Source of the DNA: Variovorax sp. 679
GTDB lineage: Bacteria > Pseudomonadota > Gammaproteobacteria > Burkholderiales > Burkholderiaceae_C
Assembly: GCF_003952185.1 (NCBI RefSeq)
Contig: NZ_RXFS01000004.1
Span: 186,001 to 250,000 of the forward strand
Direction of reading: 5' to 3'
DNA length: 64,000 nucleotides
Part shown: piece by piece, positions 35,771 to 45,084 of the stretch
Position numbering within the stretch: the stretch's first letter is position 1
Layout: every line of letters begins with the position of its first letter
The notes under the pieces: model-generated
The model's database searches: none
The model's input: only the letters and a program-made list of their open reading frames with translations
What the model was told of the DNA's origin: nothing
Translations under genes and position numbers: made by a program

Positions 35771-36762
35771 GCGCGTCGACGGTTTCTTCCCCCATCGCTT
35801 CGCCATGGTGGGACCGCGGGGTGCTGCTGGCCATGGCCGTGGTGCTCGCGGTGCTGCCCTTCACCACCAGCGGCTACGTGCTGTACGTGGTCAACCTGCT
35901 GATGGTGTTCGCCGTTCTCGCGCTCGGCATGCACCTGGTCATCGGCGAGACGGGCCAGTTCGCGCTCTCGCACGCGGCCTTCTTCGGCATCGGCATCTAC
36001 ACGGCTGGGCTCATCAACAACCAGTGGCAGCCGCCGTTCTTCGTGTCGATCCTCGCGGGTGCGGTGCTGTCGGCCGCGCTGGGCTGGGTCATCGGCCTGC
36101 TGGCTCTGCGCATGCGCGACATCTACCTCGCGCTGGCCACCTTCGCCTTCGGCGAGGCGATGCAGTGGGTGTTCCTGAACTGGGAGTCGGTGACCAACGG
36201 TTCCAACGGCCTGCAGATGAAGCCGGCTTCGCTGGGCGGACTGCAGCTGATGAACGACCTGCAGGCGTATCCCTTCGTGGTGGCCATCGCGGCACTGATG
36301 CTTTGGCTCACGGTGGCGCTGTCGCGCTCGCGGCTGGGCTCGGCGTTCCGCGCGGTGCGCGAGAGCGACGTGGCGGCCGTGGCCATGGGCGTGAACACGC
36401 GCGCGGTGAAGGTCACCGCCTTCGTGCTCTCGGCGGCCTTCGCGGGCGTGGCGGGCGGCATGTACACGCTGTTCACCTCGTTCATCCACCCCGAGAGCCT
36501 GGGCTTCCAGACCACCATCCTGATCCTCACGATGGTGGTGGTGGGCGGCCTCGGTTCGGTGCGCGGCGCGGTGGCGGGCGCCATCGTGTTCGGACTGGTG
36601 TCGGAGCTGCTGCGGCAGGCGCCGTCGTACCAGGAAATCATCTACGGCGGCATCCTCATGCTCTTCATGATGTTCCTGCCCAAGGGCATGGCGTCGCTCT
36701 TTGCGGCGCGCCGCAAATCGAAACGCGCGAGCAGCGTTGACGTGGCGGAGAAGCACGCATGA
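35767..36762 (+). CDS. LIV-type ABC transporter permease (LivM-like)
   Basis: A 331-residue inner-membrane permease. LALGMHLVIGETGQFALSHAAFFGIGIY near residue 55 is the LivM hallmark (landmarks GETGQFALSHAAFFGIG). The coupling loop AVRESDVAAVAMGVNTRAVK near residue 198 and the ILTMVVVGGLGSVRGAVAGA region are also present. The C-terminal tail is basic and cytosolic. Start and stop codons overlap the neighbouring permease and ATPase genes by four bases each, indicating tight stoichiometric expression. Confidence 0.93.
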   Translation: MSASTVSSPIASPWWDRGVLLAMAVVLAVLPFTTSGYVLYVVNLLMVFAVLALGMHLVIGETGQFALSHAAFFGIGIYTAGLINNQWQPPFFVSILAGAVLSAALGWVIGLLALRMRDIYLALATFAFGEAMQWVFLNWESVTNGSNGLQMKPASLGGLQLMNDLQAYPFVVAIAALMLWLTVALSRSRLGSAFRAVRESDVAAVAMGVNTRAVKVTAFVLSAAFAGVAGGMYTLFTSFIHPESLGFQTTILILTMVVVGGLGSVRGAVAGAIVFGLVSELLRQAPSYQEIIYGGILMLFMMFLPKGMASLFAARRKSKRASSVDVAEKHA

Positions 36763-37527
36763 GCGCCACAGCATTCCTCGACGTGCGCGACATCAGCGTG
36801 GTGTTCGGCGGCCTCAAGGCGGTGAACGGCCTCTCGTTCCAGGTGGAGCAGGGCCGCATCCATGCGCTGATCGGGCCGAACGGCGCCGGCAAGTCGACCA
36901 CCTTCAACTGCATCTCGCGCTTCTACACGCCCAGCAGCGGCAGCGTGACCTTCGAAGGCCAGGAGCTCACGCGCGTATCGCCGCACCGCATGGCTTCGCT
37001 GGGCATCGCGCGCACCTTCCAGAACCTGGAGCTCTTCGCCGAGCTGTCGGTGCTGGAGAACGTGCTGCTCGGTACCCATGCGCGCGCCGCGAACACCATC
37101 GGCCGCCTGCTGCGCAGGCCCGGCAGCGAGACGGAAGACTTCGCGATGCACCTGCTGGAGCGCGTGGGCCTGGCCGACGAGCGCCACCAGCCGGCGCGCG
37201 ACCTCGACTTCGGCCGCCAGAAGCTTCTGGAGCTGGCGCGCGCACTGGCCATCAAGCCGAAGCTGCTGCTGCTCGACGAGCCCGCAGCCGGCCTGCGCAA
37301 CCGCGAGATCGAAAGCCTCGACCGGCTGCTGAAGGAGCTGGTGGCGCGCGACGGCATCACCGTGCTGCTGGTCGAGCACGTGATGCAACTTGTGATGTCG
37401 ATCTCGGACCGCATCACCGTGATGGCTTTCGGCGAGAAGATCGCCGAGGGCACGCCTTCGGAGATCGGCAGCAATGCGCGCGTGATCGAGGCCTATCTGG
37501 GCAAGGGAAGTGGAAAGGGAGCCGCGC

Positions 37528-37535
<8 letters not shown>
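36759..37535 (+). CDS. LIV-type ABC transporter ATP-binding protein (LivG-like)
   Basis: A 258-residue ATPase. The Walker A is GPNGAGKST near residue 41 and the Walker B is LLLLDEPAAGL near residue 168. The signature motif is degenerate, DFGRQKLLELARAL in place of LSGGQ, as often seen in LivG proteins. The switch His lies in VEHVM. It works with the LivF-like protein encoded next, whose ATG overlaps this stop by eight bases. Confidence 0.92.
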
Positions 37536-38250
<715 letters not shown>

Positions 38251-38275
38251 CGGCGCCTTCGCAAAGGAAACCCTC

Positions 38276-39025
38276 ATGCTTCTCGAAGACAAACTCGCGC
38301 TCGTCACCGGCGCAGCGCGCGGCCTGGGCGAGGCCATCGTGCGCCGCATGGCGGCCGAAGGCGCGCGCGTGCTGGTGGTGGACCGCGACCTTGATGTGGC
38401 CCGGCAGGTGGCTGCGTCGATCCGCGAGACAGGCGGCCGCGCCGATGCAGACAGCGTCGACGTGAGCGACGCCGCGGCGGTAGACGCGCTCGCGGCGCGC
38501 ATCGCAACATCGCACGGCGACATCGACATCCTGGTGAACAACGCCGGCATCTCCGCGCGCTCGAAGTTCGACGAGCCCGGCGCGCGCGAGGCCTGGGACC
38601 GCGTGATGTCGGTCAACCTGCAGGGCGTGTTCAACGTGACGCAGGCCTTCGTGCCCGCGCTCAAGCGCACGCAGGGCAACATCGTGAATCTCTCGTCCAT
38701 CGTGGCCTTCGGCGCGGGCATCTCCTCGGCCGGCTACGTGGTGGCGAAGGGCGGAGTGCGCTCGCTCACGCAGGTGCTGGCGCGCGACCTCGCGCCGTAT
38801 GGCGTGCGCGTGAACGCAGTGGCGCCGGGCCTGATGGTCACCGACATGACGGCCGGCCAGCGCGAGACCGAGCACGGCACCGACTGGTACATGAGCCGCG
38901 TGCCCGTCAAGCGCCACGGCGAGGCCGACGAGATCGCGGGCCCTGTCGTCTTTCTCGCTTCCTCGATGGCGAGCTATGTCAATGGCGTGGTGCTGCCGGT
39001 CGACGGCGGCTACCTGGCGGTCTGA
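38276..39025 (+). CDS. SDR family oxidoreductase (3-oxoacyl-ACP reductase-like)
   Basis: A 249-residue classical SDR. The cofactor loop is VTGAARGLGEAIV, followed by VVDRDLDVA, where the acidic residue after beta-2 favours NAD. NNAG occurs near residue 89, catalytic Ser in NLSSIVAFG, and YVVAK supplies Tyr and Lys. A C-terminal GVVLPVDGGYLAV ends the chain. AAGGAAA precedes the ATG. It belongs to the LIV/SDR locus and probably oxidises a secondary alcohol of the imported compound. Similarity to FabG is at the level of the general fold and does not indicate fatty-acid synthesis. Confidence 0.87.
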   Translation: MLLEDKLALVTGAARGLGEAIVRRMAAEGARVLVVDRDLDVARQVAASIRETGGRADADSVDVSDAAAVDALAARIATSHGDIDILVNNAGISARSKFDEPGAREAWDRVMSVNLQGVFNVTQAFVPALKRTQGNIVNLSSIVAFGAGISSAGYVVAKGGVRSLTQVLARDLAPYGVRVNAVAPGLMVTDMTAGQRETEHGTDWYMSRVPVKRHGEADEIAGPVVFLASSMASYVNGVVLPVDGGYLAV

Positions 39026-39049
39026 CGGCTGCCTTCCAACGGAACAAAC

Positions 39050-39793
39050 ATGAACAACAGCAGTGAAGAAAAGCCGCTCGTCCTCGTGACCGGCGGTGCC
39101 AGCGGCATGGGCCGCGCCATCGTCGAACGCATGGCCCGCGACGGCTGGCGCGTGGTGATGGCCGACTACAACGGCGAACTTGCGCAGCGCGAGACCGATG
39201 CGCTGCGCGCCGAAGGCCTCGACGTGGAATGCCGCGCCATCGACCTGACCGACGAGCCGGCGGTGCGCGCGATGGTGCAGGCGTTGCCGCCGCTCACCGC
39301 GCTGGTCAACAACGCAGGCATCTTCGATGAGCGCAAGTTCATGGACGTGAGCTCCGCCGACTTCCGTCGCATGTACGAAGTCAACCTGCTTGCCGTGGCC
39401 ACGCTCACGCAGGAGGCCGCGCGCACGATGGCGGACGGCGCGCGCATCGTCAACATCGCGTCGCGCGCCTACCTGGGCGCGAAGAACCACCCGCACTACG
39501 TGGCCTCGAAGGCTGCGCTGGTCGGCTACACGCGCGCCAGCGCGATGGAGTTGGCGCCGCGCGGCATCATGGTCAACGCCATCGCGCCGGGGCTCATCGA
39601 CACGCCGCTGCTGCGCGCGCTCTCGCCCGAGCGGCTGGCCGCGCAGCTCGCGCTGCAACCCACGGGCGCGGCCGGCCGGCCCGAGGACATCGCCAATGCC
39701 GTGGCCTTCTTCGCATCGCCCTCGACCTGCTTCGTGACCGGGCAGGTGCTTTTCGTCGACGGCGGCAAGTCGCTCGGCGGCTCGGGGGCCTGA
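39050..39793 (+). CDS. SDR family oxidoreductase
   Basis: A 247-residue classical SDR with VTGGASGMGRAIVERMA at the N-terminus, NNAGIFDERKF near residue 85, Ser in NIASRAYLG and YVASK. Its stop codon overlaps the ATG of the flavoprotein gene (TGATG), so the two products are made together and probably act in sequence. The alcohol or ketone substrate is unknown. The sequence differs clearly from the SDR before it, so the pair is not a recent duplication. Confidence 0.87.
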   Translation: MNNSSEEKPLVLVTGGASGMGRAIVERMARDGWRVVMADYNGELAQRETDALRAEGLDVECRAIDLTDEPAVRAMVQALPPLTALVNNAGIFDERKFMDVSSADFRRMYEVNLLAVATLTQEAARTMADGARIVNIASRAYLGAKNHPHYVASKAALVGYTRASAMELAPRGIMVNAIAPGLIDTPLLRALSPERLAAQLALQPTGAAGRPEDIANAVAFFASPSTCFVTGQVLFVDGGKSLGGSGA

Positions 39794-41508
39794 TGGCGCA
39801 GCAGCAAGAGAAAACCGGGTACGACGTCATCGTCATCGGCAGTGGAGCCGGCGGTCTTTCAGCAGCGCTCACGGCGAAGCTCGAAGGACTCGACGTGCTC
39901 GTGGTCGAGAAGACCGACCGCATCGGTGGCTCGACTGCGATTTCCGGCGGCGCAGTCTGGGTGCCGCTCAACGACCAGGCGGAGGCGGCGGGCCATCCCG
40001 ACACATGCGAGAAGGCCCTGACCTATCTGCAGAACACGGTGGGTACCGCCGGGGACGAGGCGCTGCGCCACGCCTTTCTCGATGCGGGCCCGCGTGCGCT
40101 GCGCTACCTGCGCGAGCGCACCGACGTGAAGCTCGCAGCGCGCACCTACTCGCCCGACTACTACCCCGACCGCGAAGGCGCCGCCATGGGCGGGCGTTCG
40201 TTGGACCCCATCGAGTTCGACGGCCGGCTGCTCGGTGCGCACTTCAAGACATTGCGCGACCCGCTGCCCGAGTTCTGCGTGCTCGGCGGGATGATGGTCA
40301 ACATGACGGACGTGAAGCACCTGCTCGGCGTCTGGCGTTCGTTCGCGTCATGGAAGCACGGCGCGAAGCTGGTGCTGCGCTATTTCGGTGACAGGCTGAG
40401 CGGCCATCACCGAGGAACACGGCTGCTGTTGGGCAATGCACTCGCGGCGCGGCTCTTTCACAGCGTTCTGGAGCAGGGCATTCCGTTCTGGACCGACACG
40501 CCGGCGCTCGGCTTGGAGCAGGACGCTGGCGGCAAGGTCACCGGCGTGAAGCTGCGCCGCGACGGCAGGGAGGTCACCGTGCACGCGCGGCGCGGCGTCG
40601 TCATCGCCACCGGTGGCTTTCCGTGGAATGCAGCCATGCGCGGCCAGCACTATCCGGCTCCCACCGGGCCGTACTCGATGTCCCCGCAGGACAACGCGGG
40701 CGAGGGCATCGCCATGGCGCAGCAGGCTGGCGGCGTGCTCGGCACGGGCCATGCGGGGCCGGCGCTGTGGGCGCCTGTCTCGCTGCTGACGCGGCCCGAC
40801 GGCAGCGTGCTGCGCTATCCGCATCTAGTGTGGGACCGCGCCAAGCCGGGCCTCATCGCGGTCGATGCGCGCGGCGAGCGCTTCGTCAACGAGTCGACCT
40901 CGTACCACGAGTTCGTGCGCGGCATGTACCGCGCGAACGGCAAGTCCACGAGCATTCCGGCGCTGCTGGTGTGCGACAGCGACTTCGTCGAGAAATGGGG
41001 CCTGGGCCTCGCGCTGCCCGGCGGCCGGCCGCGTGAGCACCTGGTGCGCGCGGGATACCTCTTCCGCGCCGACACGCTGCAGGACCTGGCGAAGCAGGCG
41101 GGCGTCGACCCGGCCGGCCTTGTACGTACGGTGGCCGGGTACAACCCGCCCGCTGAACAGGGACAGGACCCGGCGTTCGGCAAGGGCGGCGACGCCTACA
41201 ACCGCTACCTGGGCGACCCCGACCATCAGCCCAACGCCTGCCTCGCGCCGGTGAAGAAGGCGCCGTTCTACGCGGTGAAGGTGTACCCGGGCGACATCGG
41301 CACCGCACTCGGCATTCGCGCCGATGGCAACGCCCGCGCACTCGATGCGCAGGGCGCACCCATCGCCGGCCTCTACGTGGCGGGCAACGACATGCACTCG
41401 GTCATGGGCGGCGAGTACCCCGCACCTGGCATCACGCTCGGCCCCGCGCTAACCTTCGGCTGGGTGGCCGGCATGCATCTGGCGCACGGCTCCGAGGCAC
41501 GCGTCTGA
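39793..41508 (+). CDS. FAD-dependent oxidoreductase, 3-ketosteroid dehydrogenase/fumarate reductase-like
   Basis: A 571-residue flavoprotein. The FAD fold VIVIGSGAGGLSAALTAKLEG is followed by GGSTAISGGAVWVP, both standard in KstD and fumarate reductase-like enzymes. GVVIATGGFPWNA lies near residue 270. The C-terminal landmark GGEYPAPGITLGPALTFGWVAG closes the FAD site. It likely introduces or removes a C=C bond next to a carbonyl in a cyclic or acyl substrate. KstD activity itself is not proven, because many such proteins in Burkholderiales act on other compounds. The start codon overlaps the SDR stop codon. Confidence 0.87.
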   Translation: MAQQQEKTGYDVIVIGSGAGGLSAALTAKLEGLDVLVVEKTDRIGGSTAISGGAVWVPLNDQAEAAGHPDTCEKALTYLQNTVGTAGDEALRHAFLDAGPRALRYLRERTDVKLAARTYSPDYYPDREGAAMGGRSLDPIEFDGRLLGAHFKTLRDPLPEFCVLGGMMVNMTDVKHLLGVWRSFASWKHGAKLVLRYFGDRLSGHHRGTRLLLGNALAARLFHSVLEQGIPFWTDTPALGLEQDAGGKVTGVKLRRDGREVTVHARRGVVIATGGFPWNAAMRGQHYPAPTGPYSMSPQDNAGEGIAMAQQAGGVLGTGHAGPALWAPVSLLTRPDGSVLRYPHLVWDRAKPGLIAVDARGERFVNESTSYHEFVRGMYRANGKSTSIPALLVCDSDFVEKWGLGLALPGGRPREHLVRAGYLFRADTLQDLAKQAGVDPAGLVRTVAGYNPPAEQGQDPAFGKGGDAYNRYLGDPDHQPNACLAPVKKAPFYAVKVYPGDIGTALGIRADGNARALDAQGAPIAGLYVAGNDMHSVMGGEYPAPGITLGPALTFGWVAGMHLAHGSEARV

Positions 41509-41530
41509 AACACAAGCTCTGAACATCGTC

Positions 41531-42139
41531 ATGAAAATCTTCTTCTCCCCCGCTTCCCCCTTCGTGCGCAAGTGCATGGTCGTGGCCCACGAGCTCGGCA
41601 TCGCCGACCGCATCGAGAAGCTGCCGAGCGCGGCCGGCCCGGTGAAGCGCGACGCCACCATCATCCCGAAGAACCCGCTCGGCCAGGTGCCCACCTTCAT
41701 CACCGACGACGGCCAGGTGCTGTTCGACAGCCGCGTGATCTGCGAGTACCTCAACGCCACGCAGTCGGGCAAGCTCTTCCCGTCCGATGGCGCCGAGCGC
41801 TGGGCCCGTCTCACCGAACTCGCACTGGCCGACGGCATGACCGGCGCCGCATTGCTTGCGCGCTACGAGAACGTGCTGCGCCCCGAGGAACTGCGCTGGG
41901 CCGACTGGACCGACGGCCAGCTCGCCAAGGTGCGCACCGGCCTCGAATGGCTGGAAACCGCCGCCCCTTCATTCGGCGACCGCGTCGACATCGGCACCAT
42001 CGCCTTCGGCTGCGCACTGGGCTACATGGACTTCCGCTTTCCTTCCGTGGACTGGCGCGCCGAGGCACCTAACAGCGCGAAGTGGTTCAAGGTGTTCAAC
42101 CAGCGGGCTTCGATGCAGGCGACCTTGCCCACCGCCTGA
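41531..42139 (+). CDS. Glutathione S-transferase family protein
   Basis: A 202-residue GST. The N-terminal thioredoxin-like domain begins MKIFFSPASPFVRKCMVVAHELG, where Ser or Cys near residues 9-15 could serve glutathione. It contains NPLGQVPTF with the cis-proline and DSRVICEYL, the gamma-glutamyl-binding ESR/DSR motif. The C-terminal helical domain includes ADWTDGQLAKVRTGLEWLE. It lacks the SSCS-x-RVR motif of zeta-class maleylpyruvate or maleylacetoacetate isomerases, so it is unlikely to be the isomerase missing from the gentisate cluster. It may detoxify intermediates of this locus. Confidence 0.9.
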   Translation: MKIFFSPASPFVRKCMVVAHELGIADRIEKLPSAAGPVKRDATIIPKNPLGQVPTFITDDGQVLFDSRVICEYLNATQSGKLFPSDGAERWARLTELALADGMTGAALLARYENVLRPEELRWADWTDGQLAKVRTGLEWLETAAPSFGDRVDIGTIAFGCALGYMDFRFPSVDWRAEAPNSAKWFKVFNQRASMQATLPTA

Positions 42140-42208
42140 GTTTCGTTCGGCGGCCTGTGCACGCACCCCGGACTAGCCGAAAGTCTCTACTTGGCAGGAG
42201 ATCCGAAT

Positions 42209-42243
42209 CCTTGGCTAAATGCGAGCTCTCGCATGAACCAAGG
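42209..42243 (+). promoter_or_regulatory. Imperfect hairpin covering the ribosome-binding site of the next SDR gene
   Basis: Outer arms CCTTGG (42209-42214) and CCAAGG (42238-42243) enclose inner arms ATGCGAG and CTCGCAT (42219-42225 and 42228-42234) around a two-base loop. The AAGGAA Shine-Dalgarno begins inside the right outer arm at 42240, nine bases before the ATG at 42252. In RNA this could lower translation of the SDR unless opened; in DNA it could be an operator. Either reading is inference from symmetry. Confidence 0.5.
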
Positions 42244-42251
42244 AATCCCGA

Positions 42252-42965
42252 ATGTCTTCTGAAGACCAGAAAAAAGTAGCCATCGTCACCGCAGGCGGCA
42301 GCGGCATGGGTGCCGCCGCGGCGCGCAAGCTCGCCGACGACGGCTTCCGCGTGGCCATCCTGTCGTCGTCGGGCAAGGGCGAAGCACTGGCCGCCGAGCT
42401 GGGTGGCATCGGCGTGACCGGCTCGAACCAGTCGAACGACGACCTCAAGCGACTCGTCGACAAGGTCGTGGCCCAGTGGGGCCGCGTCGACGTGCTGGTC
42501 AACAGCGCAGGCCACGGCCCGCGCGCGCCGATCCTCGACATCACTGACGAAGACTGGCACCGCGGCATGGACGTCTACCTGCTGAGCGCCGTGCGCCCCG
42601 CGCGGCTCGTCGCGCCGCTCATGGTGCAGCAGGGCGGCGGCGCGATCATCAACATCTCCACCTTCGCCGCCTTCGAGCCCGACCCTGTGTTCCCCACTTC
42701 GGGCGTGTTTCGCGCCGGCCTCGCGGCCTTCACCAAGCTCTTCGCCGACACCTACGCCGCGAAGAACGTGCGCATGAACAACGTGCTGCCCGGCTTCATC
42801 GACAGCCTGCCCGAGAAGGCCGAGTTCCGCTCGCGCATTCCGATGGGCCGCTACGGCAAGAGCAGCGAGATCGCCGCCGTCATCGGCTTTCTCGCCTCGG
42901 AAGGCGCGGGCTACATCACCGGGCAGAACCTGCGCGTGGATGGTGGCATCACGCGATCGGTGTGA
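42252..42965 (+). CDS. SDR-fold protein with altered YxxxK active site
   Basis: A 237-residue SDR-fold protein. The cofactor loop VTAGGSGMGAAAARKLA and NSAGHGPRAP are present, and the catalytic Ser is kept in NISTFAAF. At the usual YxxxK site the chain reads PTSGVFRAGLAAFTK, so Tyr is replaced by Ser and Lys by Arg. The rest of the fold, including EGAGYITGQNLRVDGG, is conserved. Such proteins may have an unusual reaction, bind cofactor without catalysis, or regulate. A hairpin overlaps its ribosome-binding site. It is followed after 7 bases by a methyltransferase gene. Confidence 0.85.
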   Translation: MSSEDQKKVAIVTAGGSGMGAAAARKLADDGFRVAILSSSGKGEALAAELGGIGVTGSNQSNDDLKRLVDKVVAQWGRVDVLVNSAGHGPRAPILDITDEDWHRGMDVYLLSAVRPARLVAPLMVQQGGGAIINISTFAAFEPDPVFPTSGVFRAGLAAFTKLFADTYAAKNVRMNNVLPGFIDSLPEKAEFRSRIPMGRYGKSSEIAAVIGFLASEGAGYITGQNLRVDGGITRSV

Positions 42966-42972
42966 GGCCCCC

Positions 42973-43590
42973 ATGAAGATCCCCGCGCAGGCGCTGGAGA
43001 ATGCGCGCCGCACCGTCCAGTCCTACGACGCGCATGCCCGCGAGTACAACGCGATCGTGGCCGAGCATCCGCTGCAGCCCGAGATCGCGGATTCGATGCG
43101 ACGGATGATGGAGTACGTGCCCGCTGGCGGCAGCGTGCTCGAGATCGGCTCCGGTCCGGGGCGCGACGCCGACTTCGTCGAGTCGCTGGGCGGCGTGGTC
43201 CGGCGCACCGATGCGGCGCAGGCATTTCTCGATCTGCAGGCGCAGCGAGGCAAGAAGGGCGATCTGCTCGACGTCGTTACCGATGCGCTGGGCGGGCCCT
43301 ACGACGCCGTCCTCGCGATGTGCGTGCTGATCCATGTTGATCGCGCGCAGGTCGCCCCGGTGCTGCGCAAGGTCTTCGATGCGCTCAGGCCCGGCGGCGT
43401 CTTCCTGGTGTCCATGCGCGTCGGCGAAGGCGAGAAGAACGGCGACTATCACACGGTGTGCTGGGCGAAGGACCGGTTCGCCGCGGAGCTCGAGGCGGCC
43501 GGCCTGCACCCCTGCTGGGAGATGGAGCGCATCGGCCGCAACGACGAGGCGTGGGTCTACTTCCTGGCGCGTCGCCCGCAGCAGCCGTGA
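42973..43590 (+). CDS. Class I SAM-dependent methyltransferase
   Basis: A 205-residue methyltransferase. SAM motif I is VLEIGSGPGRDADFVESLGG near residue 47, followed by an acidic residue at the end of beta-2 and motif IV-like DAVLAMCVLIHVDR near residue 113. The C-terminal GVFLVSMRVGEGEKNGDYHTVCWAKDRF region is typical of small-molecule methyltransferases (landmark RVGEGEKNGDYHTVCW). There is no membrane segment. The start at ATG 42973 lies just after the SDR stop, indicating one transcript. The acceptor is unknown. Confidence 0.87.
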   Translation: MKIPAQALENARRTVQSYDAHAREYNAIVAEHPLQPEIADSMRRMMEYVPAGGSVLEIGSGPGRDADFVESLGGVVRRTDAAQAFLDLQAQRGKKGDLLDVVTDALGGPYDAVLAMCVLIHVDRAQVAPVLRKVFDALRPGGVFLVSMRVGEGEKNGDYHTVCWAKDRFAAELEAAGLHPCWEMERIGRNDEAWVYFLARRPQQP

Positions 43591-43609
43591 GCCGGTGGCG
43601 AAGCCGCTT

Positions 43610-44332
43610 CTACACGCCCAGGTAGCGCGTCCACAGCGACCGGTCGGCGTCCAGCGCGGCCGAGTCGCCCTGCCACACCACGCGGCCGCGTTCGAGGATC
43701 ACATGACGATTGGCCAGCGGCAGCAGGCGCTGCACGTACTTGTCGACCACCAGGATCGCTTCGCCCTCGGCCTTGAGCGTGGCGATGCAATGCCAGATCT
43801 CCTCGCGGATCACCGGGGCCAGGCCCTCGGTGGCTTCGTCGAGGATCAGCAGGCGCGGGTGCGTCGACAGCGCGCGCGCAATCGCCAGCATCTGCTGCTC
43901 GCCGCCCGATAGCTGGTTGCCTGCGTTGGCCTTGCGTTCGGACAGACGGGGGAACAGGCCGTAGAGCGCCTCCAGCGTCCAGCGCGGCGCGCTGCCCGGA
44001 CGCGGCCTTGCGAAGGCGCGCAGGTGCTCGTCTACGCTGAGGTTCGGAAACACATGCCGTCCCTCGGGCACGATGGCCACGCCGCGCCGCGCGATGGCGT
44101 CGGGCTTGTGTCCACCGATGGCCGCGCCGCCGAAGTGCACGCTGCCGCGCATCGGCGACAACGTGCCCGTCAGCACCTTCAGCAGCGTACTCTTGCCCAT
44201 GCCGTTGCGCCCGAGCAGTGCGAGCACTTCGCCGGGGCGGATGTCGAGGTCGATGCCGAACAGCACTTGGCTGGCGCCGTAGCCGGCTTCGATGGATTTC
44301 GCTTCGAGCAATGTCATGGTGGCCGTGTTCAT
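43610..44332 (-). CDS. LIV-type ABC transporter ATP-binding protein (LivF-like), second system
   Basis: A 240-residue ATPase with Walker A GRNGMGKSTLL near residue 39, signature LSGGEQQMLAIARAL and Walker B LLILDEATEGLAP. VPEGRHVFPNLSVDEHL marks it as LivF-like. The Met in GMGKST is a common variant of this Walker A. It is the last gene of a five-gene minus-strand LIV operon and its start overlaps the LivG stop by four bases. It converges with the methyltransferase gene. Confidence 0.93.
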   Translation of the reverse strand: MNTATMTLLEAKSIEAGYGASQVLFGIDLDIRPGEVLALLGRNGMGKSTLLKVLTGTLSPMRGSVHFGGAAIGGHKPDAIARRGVAIVPEGRHVFPNLSVDEHLRAFARPRPGSAPRWTLEALYGLFPRLSERKANAGNQLSGGEQQMLAIARALSTHPRLLILDEATEGLAPVIREEIWHCIATLKAEGEAILVVDKYVQRLLPLANRHVILERGRVVWQGDSAALDADRSLWTRYLGV

Positions 44333-45084
44333 GAGTGGCCCTCCGCTTCGGTGCCCAGGTAGACGGCCTGCACGTCGGGATGGCCCCGCACTTCGTCGGC
44401 GGTACCGCTCATCAGCACCTTGCCCTGCACCAGCACGGTGAGCCGGTTGGCCAAGCGGAACACCGCGTCCATGTCGTGCTCGATCAGCAGGATGGCCATC
44501 GACGCGCGCAGCGATTCGATGAGTTCCACCATGCGCGCCGATTCGTCCGGGCCCATGCCGGCCATCGGCTCGTCGAGCAGCAGCAGCTTGGGTTCGGCCG
44601 CGAGCGCCAGCGCCACGTCGAGCGCGCGTTGCGCGCCGTGCGGCAGCGTGCCTGCGATGCGTGTGCGTTCGGCGCCGAGACCTACGCGGTCGGCCAGCGC
44701 CACGGCGCGATCGACGAGATCGCGCTCCTTCGCGCGCGGTGCCATGAAGCGCAGGCTGGTGCCCGCATGGGCCTGCGCCGCGAGCATCAGGTTGTCGTGC
44801 ACGGTCTCTTTCGGGAACACGCGCGTCACCTGGAAGCAGCGCGACATGCCGGCGGCCACGCGCTGGTGGTCCTTCAGCTTCGTGATGTCGGCTTCGTCGA
44901 GCAGGATGCGCCCGGCATCGGCCTTCAGCAGGCCGGTGATCAGGTTCACCAGCGTGGTCTTGCCCGCGCCGTTCGGCCCGATCAGCGCATGCACTTCGCC
45001 GCGCTCCACGGTGAGGCTCACATGGTCGGTCGCCAGCAGTCCGCCGAAGCGCTTGACCAATCCTTCGATTCGGAAAAGGCTCAT
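44329..45084 (-). CDS. LIV-type ABC transporter ATP-binding protein (LivG-like), second system
   Basis: A 251-residue ATPase. Walker A is GPNGAGKTT near residue 37, followed by MSRCFQVTRVFPKETVHDNL, the LivG-type Q-loop region. The signature is degenerate (LPHGAQRALDVALAL) and Walker B is LLLLDEPMAGMGP, with the switch His in IEHDM. Both ends overlap neighbours in ATGA arrangements, so expression of the whole transporter is coupled. It is cytosolic and membrane-associated through the two permeases. Confidence 0.92.
   Translation of the reverse strand: MSLFRIEGLVKRFGGLLATDHVSLTVERGEVHALIGPNGAGKTTLVNLITGLLKADAGRILLDEADITKLKDHQRVAAGMSRCFQVTRVFPKETVHDNLMLAAQAHAGTSLRFMAPRAKERDLVDRAVALADRVGLGAERTRIAGTLPHGAQRALDVALALAAEPKLLLLDEPMAGMGPDESARMVELIESLRASMAILLIEHDMDAVFRLANRLTVLVQGKVLMSGTADEVRGHPDVQAVYLGTEAEGHS

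Noticed and set aside
38276..39793. Tandem SDR genes as a recent duplication
   Set aside because: Their sequences differ around cofactor loop, Ser motif and YxxxK context (YVVAK versus YVASK), so they are distinct family members.
41531..42139. The GST as the missing maleylpyruvate isomerase or as a lignin beta-etherase
   Set aside because: It lacks the zeta-class SSCS-type motif and shows no specific etherase features; it lies 15 kb from the gentisate genes.
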